A model generated the notes under the pieces. It saw only the letters and a program-made list of their open reading frames with translations. It was not told the origin of the DNA and ran no database searches. This document shows, one piece after another, positions 24,885 through 32,439 of a DNA stretch of 64,000 nt. Each line of letters begins with the position of its first letter. Position 1 is the first letter of the stretch. Made by a program: the position numbers and the translations under genes. This stretch comes from an uncultured Agathobaculum sp. (GTDB lineage Bacteria; Bacillota; Clostridia; Oscillospirales; Butyricicoccaceae), in the NCBI RefSeq assembly GCF_944380985.1, contig NZ_CALWJJ010000002.1:62001-126000 (forward strand), written 5' to 3'.

Positions 24885-24913
24885 ACATAATTTACGCGGC
24901 CAAAGTCATACTA
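24885..24913 (+). promoter_or_regulatory. Sigma-G-like promoter of spoVT
   Basis: CATACTA at 24907-24913 matches the forespore sigma-G -10 consensus (CATNNTA). ACATA at 24885-24889, 17 bases upstream, matches the -35 consensus in four of five positions. Bacillus spoVT is known to be sigma-G-dependent, which agrees. Confidence 0.6.
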
Positions 24914-24953
24914 CCTGTACAACCAGAAATTCCGTATGGGAGGGAACGCGTAA

Positions 24954-25496
24954 ATGAAGGCAACCGGCATTGTACGCCGCATTGACGACCTGGGTCGTGT
25001 CGTCATACCGAAAGAGATTCGCCGCACGCTGCGCATTCGGGAAGGCGACCCGTTGGAAATTTTCACCGATCGAGACGGCGAGGTGATTTTTAAGAAATAC
25101 TCCCCGATGGGAGAGCTGGGCGCTATTGCCTCCGAGTTGGCAGAAGCGCTCGCGCGCACAGCGGGCATGAGCTGCGCTATCTGCGACCGAGATGCAGTAA
25201 TCGCGGCGGCGGGCGGCGCAAAAAAAGATATTTTGGAAAAGAGTATCTCATCCGACCTTGAGCAGATCATGGAGCAGCGCATCACTTATGAGCGCGGCGT
25301 GGGGGATGCGCAGGAAATCACGGTATCTGACCGGGATGCGTATGATGTGATCGTCGCCGCGCCAATCATCACAGACGGTGATGTGACCGGTTGCGTCGTG
25401 TTCGTCAGCGAAGACGAGAATGCGGCCGCATCCGATGTAACGGTCAAACTGTGCCAGACAGCCGCGCAGTTTTTGTCGCGGCGCGTTGCGGTGTAA
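24954..25496 (+). CDS. spoVT: Stage V sporulation protein T
   Basis: A 180-residue transcription factor that adjusts sigma-G-dependent gene expression in the forespore. The N-terminal AbrB-type DNA-binding domain is nearly canonical (MKATGIVRRIDDLGRVVIPK, then EIRRTLRIREGDPLEIF). Residues about 60-178 form a GAF-like ligand domain (CAICDRDAVIAAAGGAKKD, then VIVAAPIITDGDVTGCVVF). Its length matches Bacillus SpoVT (178) and separates it from short AbrB and Abh proteins. AGGGAGG-type bases lie before the ATG. It shows that the host belongs to an endospore-forming lineage. Confidence 0.95.
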   Translation: MKATGIVRRIDDLGRVVIPKEIRRTLRIREGDPLEIFTDRDGEVIFKKYSPMGELGAIASELAEALARTAGMSCAICDRDAVIAAAGGAKKDILEKSISSDLEQIMEQRITYERGVGDAQEITVSDRDAYDVIVAAPIITDGDVTGCVVFVSEDENAAASDVTVKLCQTAAQFLSRRVAV

Positions 25497-25511
25497 GAGG
25501 GGGCGTGGCAG

Positions 25512-25697
25512 ATGAGCGAGAACAAGCGCCGCGAGCGAGAACCCAAGCCGTTTCCGCAGTATGACGATGCGGCGCATATCGACTCGGCGGCGGTGGCCCA
25601 GCTTCCGCCGTGGGCGCAGGACGAGGTGCCGCGCGGCGATCCGGCGGCGACCGCTTACACCGAAAAATACTGCGAGGGCGAACAGGGGCGCAAGTAG
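25512..25697 (+). CDS. Small hydrophilic protein of unknown function downstream of spoVT
   Basis: A 61-residue, highly charged frame starting MSENKRREREPKPFPQYDDA and containing ALPPWAQ-like LPPWAQDEVPRGDP. It starts 15 bp after spoVT behind a G-rich ribosome-site-like AGGGGGCGTGG and ends just before a strong terminator, so it is probably co-transcribed with spoVT in the forespore. No membrane segment or known domain is visible. I do not recognise it. The position and terminator favour a real gene; its small size leaves doubt. Confidence 0.55.
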   Translation: MSENKRREREPKPFPQYDDAAHIDSAAVAQLPPWAQDEVPRGDPAATAYTEKYCEGEQGRK

Positions 25698-25712
25698 CGG
25701 CCCCGCCGCCCC

Positions 25713-25760
25713 GCCCGGCGCGAAAAAAGCCGCAGATACGGCTTTCGCGCCGGGCATTTC
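25713..25760 (+). terminator. Terminator of the spoVT unit
   Basis: GCCCGGCGCG (25713-25722) pairs with CGCGCCGGGC (25746-25755), with an inner AAAGCCG/CGGCTTT stem. The trailing T run is short (ATTTCT). Confidence 0.7.
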
Positions 25761-25889
25761 TATAATTGTCAGATGGAAAATGGTGCATTTTCAGAGAGCC
25801 TATACATAAAATATAAAGGCGGATAGCCTCATATTATTAAAATTAACAAAGAAATTTTTGTTTTTTGCTGATTTTTTTATGTTTTGGTA

Positions 25890-25919
25890 TTGCACATTGG
25901 GTATGAAAAAAAGTATAAT
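25890..25919 (+). promoter_or_regulatory. Promoter of the rnf operon
   Basis: TTGCAC (25890-25895), an 18-base spacer and TATAAT (25914-25919). The leader of about 105 bases holds two small hairpins, one around GGCTGTGCGTGGGCATAGCC (25930-25949) and CTGCAT-N6-ATGCAG (25978-25995). The stretch 25761-25889 is AT-rich and I see nothing in it. Confidence 0.65.
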
Positions 25920-26030
25920 CTATGGTGCGAGGCTGTGCGTGGGCATAGCCGGTATGCATCCCTTGAAAAGCATGATCTGCATTTGTGGATGCAGTGATTT
26001 CTTGCGCAAAAAAATGAAGAGGTGAGAAAC

Positions 26031-27404
26031 ATGGTGTATACGTTCCGTGGCGGCATTCATCCCGGCACCCACGCCGATCCGGGCTATAAGGCCGCGACAA
26101 ACACCAAGCCGATCGAGAAGCTGGCATTGCCCGACGAGGTCATACTGCCGGTTTCTATGCACATCGGCGCCCCGGCAAAGCCGATCGTATCAGTCGGCGA
26201 TACCGTGGACCTGGGACAGCCCATTGCCGAAGCCGGTGGTTTTGTCAGCGCGCCTGTCCATGCAACCGTGTCGGGCAAGGTTGTGGCGATTGAACCCCGG
26301 CTGCATCAGAATGGAAGCAAGCTGCTGTCCATCGTGATCGCAAACGATGGCGAGGATCGCCTGCACGAGTCGGTGCATCCGTACGATTTTGCTTCCATGT
26401 CCAATGAGGAGCGGATCGAGTGTATTCGCTCAGCTGGTATCGTCGGCCATGGCGGCGCGAGCTTTCCGACCCACGTCAAGATTCAGTCGGGTATCGGCAA
26501 GTGCGATACAGTCATCATCAACGGCGCCGAGTGCGAACCTTACATAACGAGCGACCACCGCCTGCTGCTCGAGCGGCCGGAAGAGGTGATCGGCGGCATG
26601 AAGATGCTGGCTGACATCATGGGTGTGCAGCATGTGATCATCGGAATCGAGGAGAACAAGTCGGACGCATTCCCGGGGATTGAAAAGCTGATCGCGGACG
26701 ATCCACGCCTCAAGCTCTACCCGCTCAAGTGCAAATATCCGCAGGGCGCGGAAAAACAGCTGATTTACGCCTGCACCGGCCGTGAGGTACCCGCGGGCAA
26801 GCTGCCGGCGGACGCGGGCTGCGCCGTCTTTAATGTGGACACTGCAGGCGCGGTTTACCGCCGCTTTACGACCGGTATGCCGGTTGTGCGCCGTGTGGTC
26901 ACGGTATCCGGCTCTGCGGTGGCCGAACCCAAGAACCTGGAAGCGCGCATTGGCACGCCGGTGGAAAAGCTGATCGATGCGTGCGGCGGTTTTGTCGAGC
27001 CGCCCAACAAGCTGCTTGCCGGCGGCCCGATGATGGGCGTGCCCCAGTATTCGCTGGATGTGCCGGTTATGAAGGGCACCAACGCCTTTCTCGCCTTCTG
27101 CGGTGATGAAGACAAGCGCGAGGAAGATCCGCAGTGCATCCGCTGCGGCAGGTGTATCGACGCCTGCCCGATGTTTCTACTCCCGATCTATATGAACATA
27201 TACGGCAAGGTTGACGACCTGGACAACGCTGTCAAGTGCGGCGTGATGGACTGCATCGAGTGCGGTGCGTGCGCCTATGTCTGCCCGGCGCGCATCCCGC
27301 TGGTTGCGCAGTTCCGTTTGAGCAAGGGCAAGGTTCAGGCCAAGCGTGCGGCTGAAAAGGCCAAGGCAGAGGCCGAAAAAGCCGCCGCAGCCGAAAAAGA
27401 GTAA
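26031..27404 (+). CDS. rnfC: Rnf electron transport complex subunit C
   Basis: A 457-residue peripheral subunit that takes electrons at the NADH side of the ferredoxin:NAD oxidoreductase. It starts with the RnfC N-terminal barrel (MVYTFRGGIHPGTHADPG), then the NAD/FMN-binding region with GGASFPTHVK and the GAECEPYITSDHRLL motif. Two 4Fe-4S motifs lie near residues 370 and 410 (CIRCGRCIDACP and CIECGACAYVCP), followed by a Lys/Ala/Glu-rich tail. The ATG at 26031 has GAGGTG 6 bases upstream. It is the first gene of the clostridial order C-D-G-E-A-B. Confidence 0.95.
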   Translation: MVYTFRGGIHPGTHADPGYKAATNTKPIEKLALPDEVILPVSMHIGAPAKPIVSVGDTVDLGQPIAEAGGFVSAPVHATVSGKVVAIEPRLHQNGSKLLSIVIANDGEDRLHESVHPYDFASMSNEERIECIRSAGIVGHGGASFPTHVKIQSGIGKCDTVIINGAECEPYITSDHRLLLERPEEVIGGMKMLADIMGVQHVIIGIEENKSDAFPGIEKLIADDPRLKLYPLKCKYPQGAEKQLIYACTGREVPAGKLPADAGCAVFNVDTAGAVYRRFTTGMPVVRRVVTVSGSAVAEPKNLEARIGTPVEKLIDACGGFVEPPNKLLAGGPMMGVPQYSLDVPVMKGTNAFLAFCGDEDKREEDPQCIRCGRCIDACPMFLLPIYMNIYGKVDDLDNAVKCGVMDCIECGACAYVCPARIPLVAQFRLSKGKVQAKRAAEKAKAEAEKAAAAEKE

Positions 27405-27419
27405 GGAGGGGAAACGAAA

Positions 27420-28421
27420 ATGTATGATTTAAGTAAAGTTGTCGTCACCTCTTCACCCCATATTAAGGCGGATGACGATACCCGCAGCCTGATGCTGGAC
27501 GTGCTGCTTGCACTGCTGCCGGCGCTGGTTGTTGCGGTATATACCTTTGGCCCGCGCGCCCTGGTGCTTACCGTGATCTCCATGGTCGCCTGCGCGGTGT
27601 TTGAAACCATCTATAACAAACTGGTCAGGCGTCCGAACACGGTAGGCGACCTGTCCTGCCTGGTTACGGGTGTGCTGATCGCATTTAACGTGCCGGTCGC
27701 GGCCTCCTGGTGGTTGGTCGTATTCGGCGCGCTGTTTGCCATCATCGTCGTCAAGATGCTCTTTGGCGGCATCGGCAGAAACTTTATGAATCCGGCGCTC
27801 GGCGCACGTGCGTTTATGCTGGCGTCCTGGGCTGGCATGATGACCACCTGGACCGCGCCGCATGCCAACCTGCCGCTGATCGGCACGGTCAACGTGACCG
27901 ACGCGATCTCGACCGCAACTCCGCTAGCCGAGATGAAGAACGGTGTGTTGCCGTCCGCATCCCTTACCGAGCTGCTGCTCGGCCAGACCGGCGGCGTCAT
28001 CGGCGAGACTTCGGCGCTTGCGCTGATTGTGGGCGGCTTGTATCTGCTCTGGCGCAAGGTCATTAAAATCAACATTCCCGCGGCTTACATACTGACCGTT
28101 GCGGTCATTACGTTCCTGTTCCCGATGGGCGACGTATCCCGCGTTGACTGGATGCTCTCCCAGGTGCTTTCGGGCGGCCTGATGCTCGGCGCGATCTTTA
28201 TGGCAACCGACTATGTGACGAGCCCGGTTACGGTCAGAGGACAGATCATCTTCGGCATTGGCTGCGGCCTGCTGACCGTGTTTATCCGCTACTTCGGCGA
28301 CCTGCCGGAGGGTGTATCCTACTCCATCCTGATTATGAACACGCTGGTTTGGGCGCTGGATAAGGCCACTCATCGGCGCAAGTTCGGTTACGCGCTGGAT
28401 AAGAAGAAGGAGGCACAGTAA
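27420..28421 (+). CDS. rnfD: Rnf electron transport complex subunit D
   Basis: A 333-residue integral membrane subunit with about nine to ten helices. FMN is bound covalently in this family; the attachment region is visible as DAISTATPLAEMK near residue 163, with the expected threonine. NFMNPALGARAFMLASW near 122 is also typical. RnfD is thought to carry electrons and form part of the ion path for sodium or proton export. It begins 15 bp after rnfC behind an AGGAGGGG site, and rnfG follows after 3 bp. Confidence 0.95.
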   Translation: MYDLSKVVVTSSPHIKADDDTRSLMLDVLLALLPALVVAVYTFGPRALVLTVISMVACAVFETIYNKLVRRPNTVGDLSCLVTGVLIAFNVPVAASWWLVVFGALFAIIVVKMLFGGIGRNFMNPALGARAFMLASWAGMMTTWTAPHANLPLIGTVNVTDAISTATPLAEMKNGVLPSASLTELLLGQTGGVIGETSALALIVGGLYLLWRKVIKINIPAAYILTVAVITFLFPMGDVSRVDWMLSQVLSGGLMLGAIFMATDYVTSPVTVRGQIIFGIGCGLLTVFIRYFGDLPEGVSYSILIMNTLVWALDKATHRRKFGYALDKKKEAQ

Positions 28422-28424
28422 GTT

Positions 28425-29012
28425 ATGGAAAGCAGCAAGAAAGAGGGCGGCATCGTACAGCTTGTCGTCGTACTGGGCCTGATCACGTTTGTATGCGCGC
28501 TGCTTCTGGGTTTTATCAACTCGGTGACCAGCTCGCGGATCGCGCAAAACAATGAAAACACCCGCAATGAGGCGATGGCCGCCATCTTACCGGCGGCGGA
28601 GAATTTTGAAACGGTCGACGTTTCCACCGACTGGACTGCGCCGGCGGACAAGAGCCAGCCGCCCATCTCGGGCGTGTATGAGGCGCAGGCCGGCGGCCAG
28701 ACCATTGGCTACTGCGTCGAGGTCAATCCGAGCGGCTTTGGCGGTACGATGACCATGATCGTCGGCATCAACATGGACGGTACGGTCGCGGGCGCACAGG
28801 TCACCGCCCATAGCGAGACCCCGGGCCTTGGCGCCAAGGCGCAGAGCGATCCCGGCTGGATTGGCCAGTATGCGGGCCAGCCGGCGGACGGCAGCCTCGC
28901 GGTCTCCAAGGACGGCGGAACGATCGAGGCCATCACCGGCTCGACCATCACATCCCGCGCGGTCACGCTGGGCGTCAATACGGCGGCGAGATGCGTGGCG
29001 AGTCTGGGTTAA
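28425..29012 (+). CDS. rnfG: Rnf electron transport complex subunit G
   Basis: A 195-residue subunit with one N-terminal membrane helix (about 10-33) and an extracytoplasmic FMN-binding domain (PF04205). The flavin is attached through a threonine in the C-terminal motif, here ITGSTITSRAV near residue 170. GFGGTMTMIVGINMDGTVAG and SETPGLGAKA are typical of the domain. It receives electrons within the Rnf complex on the outer face. It is translationally close to rnfD (3 bp) and 15 bp ahead of rnfE. Confidence 0.95.
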   Translation: MESSKKEGGIVQLVVVLGLITFVCALLLGFINSVTSSRIAQNNENTRNEAMAAILPAAENFETVDVSTDWTAPADKSQPPISGVYEAQAGGQTIGYCVEVNPSGFGGTMTMIVGINMDGTVAGAQVTAHSETPGLGAKAQSDPGWIGQYAGQPADGSLAVSKDGGTIEAITGSTITSRAVTLGVNTAARCVASLG

Positions 29013-29027
29013 AGGAGGAGGAGCCAA

Positions 29028-29675
29028 ATGAAATTCAAAGATCAACTGAAGGCGGGCGTCATCCTCGACAACCCGATCTTTATGCAGACCATTGGCCTTT
29101 GCCCCACGCTGGCCACATCGACCTCGCTGTCCAACGCTATCGGCATGGGTGTTGCGGCAACCGTTGTGCTGATCTGCTCTAATGTTGTTATTTCCGCATT
29201 GCGCCGCTTTATTCCGGATAAGGTGCGCATCGCGGCGTTCATCACGATTATCGCGGCGTTTGTTACGGCGATAGACCTTGCGCTGCAGGCGTTTGTGCCC
29301 AGCCTGGCCGCCTCGCTCGGCCTGTTCCTGCCGCTGATCGTCGTCAACTGCATCATTCTCGGTCGCGCCGAGGCATATGCGTCCAAGAATGCGGTGCTGC
29401 CCTCCGCGCTTGACGGCGTGTGCATGGGTCTTGGCTTTACCTTTGCACTTGTGCTGATGGGCTTTTTCCGCGAGTTGCTGGGCGCGGGCACGGTGCTGTC
29501 CGGCCTATCCACCCTGCTGCCGTTTTTGAGCATGATCCCGGCAGAGGGCTTTGCCATTCCGTTTTTGAACACCAATCCCATAGTCATGATGATCCTGCCG
29601 GCCGGCGGCTTCCTGATGCTGGGCTTTATCTTCGCCGCGATCCAGAAGATCCTGGCCGGAAAGGAGGACAAGTAA
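29028..29675 (+). CDS. rnfE: Rnf electron transport complex subunit E
   Basis: A 215-residue six-helix membrane subunit of the RnfE/NqrD family. The conserved half-channel motifs are visible: NPIFMQTIGLCPTLATSTS near residue 14 and LFLPLIVVNCIILGRAEAYA near 95. RnfE and RnfA are homologous, oppositely inserted partners whose cysteines hold an iron-sulfur centre across the membrane; Cys25 and Cys106 lie in the matching places. A strong AGGAGGAG precedes the start. The stop codon abuts the ATG of rnfA. Confidence 0.95.
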   Translation: MKFKDQLKAGVILDNPIFMQTIGLCPTLATSTSLSNAIGMGVAATVVLICSNVVISALRRFIPDKVRIAAFITIIAAFVTAIDLALQAFVPSLAASLGLFLPLIVVNCIILGRAEAYASKNAVLPSALDGVCMGLGFTFALVLMGFFRELLGAGTVLSGLSTLLPFLSMIPAEGFAIPFLNTNPIVMMILPAGGFLMLGFIFAAIQKILAGKEDK

Positions 29676-30290
29676 ATGCCTTTCGTATTTCCTGACGCAA
29701 TGGGCTTGACCGAAATACTGTCGCTCGCGGTCGCGTCCATCCTGGTAAACAACTACATCCTTGTCCAGTTCCTCGGTTGCTGCTCGTTCTTCGGCGTATC
29801 CAAAAAGACCGACACGGCGATCGGCATGGGCATGGCGGTTGTATTCGTCATGGCGCTGTCGAGCGCGGTGACCTGGGCGGTGCAGTATTTCATCCTCGAG
29901 CCGCTGAACCTGCAATATATGCAGACGATTGCGTTTATTTTAGTCATCGCAACGCTTGTGCAGTTTGTCGAAATGTTCATGAAAAAGTCAATGCCCGCGC
30001 TCTACTCGGCGCTTGGCATTTTCCTGCCGCTCATTACTACCAACTGCGCGGTGCTCGGCGCGGCGATCTCGAATATTGACAACAGCTATTCGTTCATCGG
30101 CTCGATGGTGTACGGTGTCGGTTCTGGTCTTGGCTATACGCTGGCGATCGTGCTGTTTTCCTCGATCCGCGAGCGTATGGACGCTACTTCGAAGTGCCCC
30201 AAATGCTTTGAAGGCTTCCCGATCGCGCTGGTTTCCGCGGCGCTGCTCGCAATGTCCTTCATGGGCTTTTCCGGCCTGTCGATCTGGTAA
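29676..30290 (+). CDS. rnfA: Rnf electron transport complex subunit A
   Basis: A 204-residue six-helix membrane protein of the RnfA/NqrE family. It shows SILVNNYILVQFLGCCSFFG near residue 20 and GIFLPLITTNCAVLGAAISN near 110, the inverted counterpart of the rnfE motifs, including the cysteines expected to share the membrane iron-sulfur centre. Its start directly follows the rnfE stop, with AAGGAGGACA inside the end of rnfE as ribosome site. Confidence 0.95.
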   Translation: MPFVFPDAMGLTEILSLAVASILVNNYILVQFLGCCSFFGVSKKTDTAIGMGMAVVFVMALSSAVTWAVQYFILEPLNLQYMQTIAFILVIATLVQFVEMFMKKSMPALYSALGIFLPLITTNCAVLGAAISNIDNSYSFIGSMVYGVGSGLGYTLAIVLFSSIRERMDATSKCPKCFEGFPIALVSAALLAMSFMGFSGLSIW

Positions 30291-30310
30291 GCAAGGGGGA
30301 AAGATAAGAA

Positions 30311-31225
30311 ATGGATATGATGACTAATATTATTGCGGCGGTTGCTGTGCTGTTCATCATGGGCATTCTGTTCGCCATTCTGCTGGGCATCGCGGCCAAG
30401 GTGTTCGCGGTTGAGGTGGATGAGCGCGTGCCGATGGTGCGCGAGTGCTTACCGGGCGCCAACTGCGGCGGTTGCGGCTTTCCGGGCTGCGACGGCCTTG
30501 CGGCCGCTATTGTAGGCGGCACCGCACCGGTCAACGGCTGTCCGGTCGGCGGCGCGGCCGTGGCCGAAAAGGTCGCCGCTGTGATGGGTGTTGCAGCCGT
30601 AACTGGCGTGCGCAAGGTGGCGCATGTTTACTGTAACGGTGGCTGCCACGCGGTTGACAAGACCCGGTATGAGGGTTTACAGGACTGCTCGGCGGCAGTG
30701 CGTGTGGCGGACGGCCCCAAGGCCTGCTCGTATGGCTGCGTGGGTCTTGGCTCGTGCGTCAAGGCGTGCGAATTTGACGCGCTGCATATCATAGAGGGCG
30801 TTGCAAGGGTTGACAGTGACAAGTGCGTCGCCTGCGGCATGTGTGTTCCGACCTGCCCGAAAAAGCTGATCGACATGATCCCGGCGGACAATAAGGTGCA
30901 CGTCAACTGTGTCAACCGTGATAAGGGCCCCGAGGTTACTAAGGTTTGCGAGAACGGATGCATCGCCTGTAAGATGTGTGAAAAGACCTGCCCGTTCGAC
31001 GCGATCCATGTCAACGATGGCGTTGCCAAGATTGATTATAACAAGTGCACCAACTGCAAGATGTGCACGAAGGTCTGCCCGACGGGCTGCATTGAACCTG
31101 TACCGACCGCCGAGGAAAAGGCCAAGTTTAAGGAGATGCAGGCCAAGCGTGCTGCCGCTGCCAAGGCTAAGGCCGAACAGGCTGCGCCGCAGGCCGCTGC
31201 TGCTCCGGCTGTCGGGGATCAGTAA
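30311..31225 (+). CDS. rnfB: Rnf electron transport complex subunit B (multi-cluster ferredoxin subunit)
   Basis: A 304-residue subunit that accepts electrons from reduced ferredoxin. One N-terminal membrane helix (about 5-27) is followed by the RnfB-specific four-cysteine motif CLPGANCGGCGFPGC near residue 45. Further C-rich clusters follow: CSYGCVGLGSCVKACEF, CVACGMCVPTCP, CIACKMCEKTCP and CTNCKMCTKVCP. This is a long, clostridial-type RnfB with several 4Fe-4S centres. The Ala/Lys-rich tail resembles that of rnfC. Its stop codon TAA shares one base with the ATG of mini-RNase III. Confidence 0.95.
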   Translation: MDMMTNIIAAVAVLFIMGILFAILLGIAAKVFAVEVDERVPMVRECLPGANCGGCGFPGCDGLAAAIVGGTAPVNGCPVGGAAVAEKVAAVMGVAAVTGVRKVAHVYCNGGCHAVDKTRYEGLQDCSAAVRVADGPKACSYGCVGLGSCVKACEFDALHIIEGVARVDSDKCVACGMCVPTCPKKLIDMIPADNKVHVNCVNRDKGPEVTKVCENGCIACKMCEKTCPFDAIHVNDGVAKIDYNKCTNCKMCTKVCPTGCIEPVPTAEEKAKFKEMQAKRAAAAKAKAEQAAPQAAAAPAVGDQ

Positions 31226-31626
31226 TGGACTATCTGCATCCCGCGCTCGATGACGCTGCGATCGCCCGCATGTCGAGCCTTGCGCTCGCGCATGTGGGCG
31301 ATGCGGTTTATGAGGTGCTGGTGCGCGCCTACCTTGCCTGCGGCGGCGCGCAGACCGCGAAAAACCTGCACAGCCGCACGGTTGCATTGGTGCGCGCCTC
31401 GGCGCAGGCCGCGGCCGCGCAGCGCATCCTGCCCCTGCTTTACGAGCAAGAGCAGGCGGTTTACCGCCATGGCCGCAACGCCAAGCCTAAGACTGTGCCG
31501 CGCTCTGCGTCCGGTGCGGAGTACGCGCAGGCAACTGCGCTCGAGGCGCTGTTCGGCTGGTTGTATCTCCGGCAGCGGTATGATCGCATCAATGAGCTGT
31601 TTGGCGTGATCGCGCAGGACTTTTGA
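31225..31626 (+). CDS. mrnC: Mini-ribonuclease 3
   Basis: A 133-residue RNase III catalytic domain without the double-stranded-RNA-binding domain, as in MrnC of Bacillus, which finishes the ends of 23S rRNA. Catalytic motifs are LAHVGDAVYEVLVRAYLA near residue 13 and ALEALFGWLYL near 110, where the acidic metal ligands fall. It overlaps rnfB by one base and is therefore probably driven by the rnf promoter. In many Firmicutes mrnC lies beside cysS or rlmB instead, so the rnf link is an odd placement. Confidence 0.92.
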   Translation: MDYLHPALDDAAIARMSSLALAHVGDAVYEVLVRAYLACGGAQTAKNLHSRTVALVRASAQAAAAQRILPLLYEQEQAVYRHGRNAKPKTVPRSASGAEYAQATALEALFGWLYLRQRYDRINELFGVIAQDF

Positions 31627-31630
31627 ATGC

Positions 31631-31664
31631 AAAAAAGACGTTTCTGTGGGAACGTCTTTTTTTA
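31631..31664. terminator. Terminator of the rnf-mrnC operon
   Basis: AAAAAAGACGTT (31631-31642) pairs with AACGTCTTTTTT (31651-31662), followed by further T. Confidence 0.85.
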
Positions 31665-31685
31665 TCAGTAAAATGGAAAGCAAAC

Positions 31686-31738
31686 TTGACATTTTATAAA
31701 TACCATGCTATCATACGGTATGTAAAGTAAACTTTACA
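31686..31738 (+). promoter_or_regulatory. Promoter and operator of the Xre/membrane-protein operon
   Basis: TTGACA (31686-31691), a 17-base spacer and TATCAT (31709-31714), a near-consensus promoter. At the expected transcript start lies a perfect inverted repeat TGTAAAG-N4-CTTTACA (31721-31738), well placed as the binding site of the small repressor encoded next. Confidence 0.65.
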
Positions 31739-31757
31739 TTCAAAAGGAGGCGGACGT

Positions 31758-31961
31758 TTGAAAAATCGACTGGAGCAACTGCGCAAGGCACGCGGCGTCC
31801 GGCAGGAGGCGCTGGCGGACGCGCTGGGCGTATCGCGGCAAACAATCGGCTCGCTGGAAAACGGACGGTATAATCCGTCGATCGTGCTGGCGTTTAAAAT
31901 CGCGCGGTATTTTGGCATGCAGATCGAGGATATATTCATCTACGAGGAGGAGATCGAATGA
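31758..31961 (+). CDS. Small Xre-family transcriptional regulator
   Basis: A 67-residue helix-turn-helix protein that is little more than the DNA-binding domain: RLEQLRKARGVRQEALADAL with recognition helix VSRQTIGSLENGRYNPS. Such short regulators usually repress their own operon together with a membrane partner. Translation starts at a TTG (31758-31760), seven bases after AAGGAGG. It overlaps the following membrane-protein gene by 4 bp (ATGA). The inverted repeat at 31721-31738 is its most likely operator. Confidence 0.9.
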   Translation: MKNRLEQLRKARGVRQEALADALGVSRQTIGSLENGRYNPSIVLAFKIARYFGMQIEDIFIYEEEIE

Positions 31962-32385
31962 AACAGGTCAAAAAATTTCTGCTAATAGCCATGGGGCTTG
32001 CGCTGGCCGGCGCTGGTATTTATCTAATTAAAACCATATCTGACCCGCAGGGTGTGATACGCGCGCTGCCATTTTTGTTAGTCGGGTTCGGTTGCGGTAT
32101 TTTTGGGCACAGCCTGGGCGATCTGCTGGCGAAAAAGGCGGTCCGGTCCGACCCGGAAATGGCGCGGCAGATAGAAATTGCCCAGAGCGATGAGCGCAAC
32201 ATAATGATCGGCAATATGGCGAAAGCCAAGGGTTACGATCTGATGACCTATATATTCGGCATGCTTGTGCCGCATTTGCACTGATGGATGCATCTTGGAC
32301 GGTCATCCTGCCGATGGTGATCGTGTATCTGTTTGTGCACGGCTATGCAATCTACTTCCGTGTCAAATTTCAAAAAGAGATGTAA
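31958..32385 (+). pseudogene. Membrane protein partner of the Xre regulator, frameshifted near its end
   Basis: As read, translation stops after 108 residues (TGA 32282-32284) with an ending GMLVPHLH. In the -1 frame the sequence continues as AAFALMDASWTVILPMVIVY and ends with FRVKFQKEM at a TAA (32383-32385), adding the expected last membrane helices. Insertion of a single base near 32262-32266 (CTTGT for CTTTGT) restores one protein of about 142 residues. The intact form, with helices near 8-25, 37-50 and two at the C-terminus and the central stretch IEIAQSDERNIMIGNMAKAK, matches a family of unknown function found behind small Xre genes in Clostridia. Mutation or read error cannot be separated here. 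Confidence 0.75.
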
Positions 32386-32391
32386 AGATAC

Positions 32392-32423
32392 AAAAAAGAG
32401 CGCCCGAAGGGCGCTCTTTTTTC
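32392..32423. terminator. Bidirectional terminator
   Basis: AAAAAAGAGCGCCC (32392-32405) pairs perfectly with GGGCGCTCTTTTTT (32409-32422) across a 3-base loop. It serves the Xre operon and the convergent DUF815 gene. Confidence 0.85.
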
Positions 32424-32439
32424 ATGTTCTGTGTAATTT

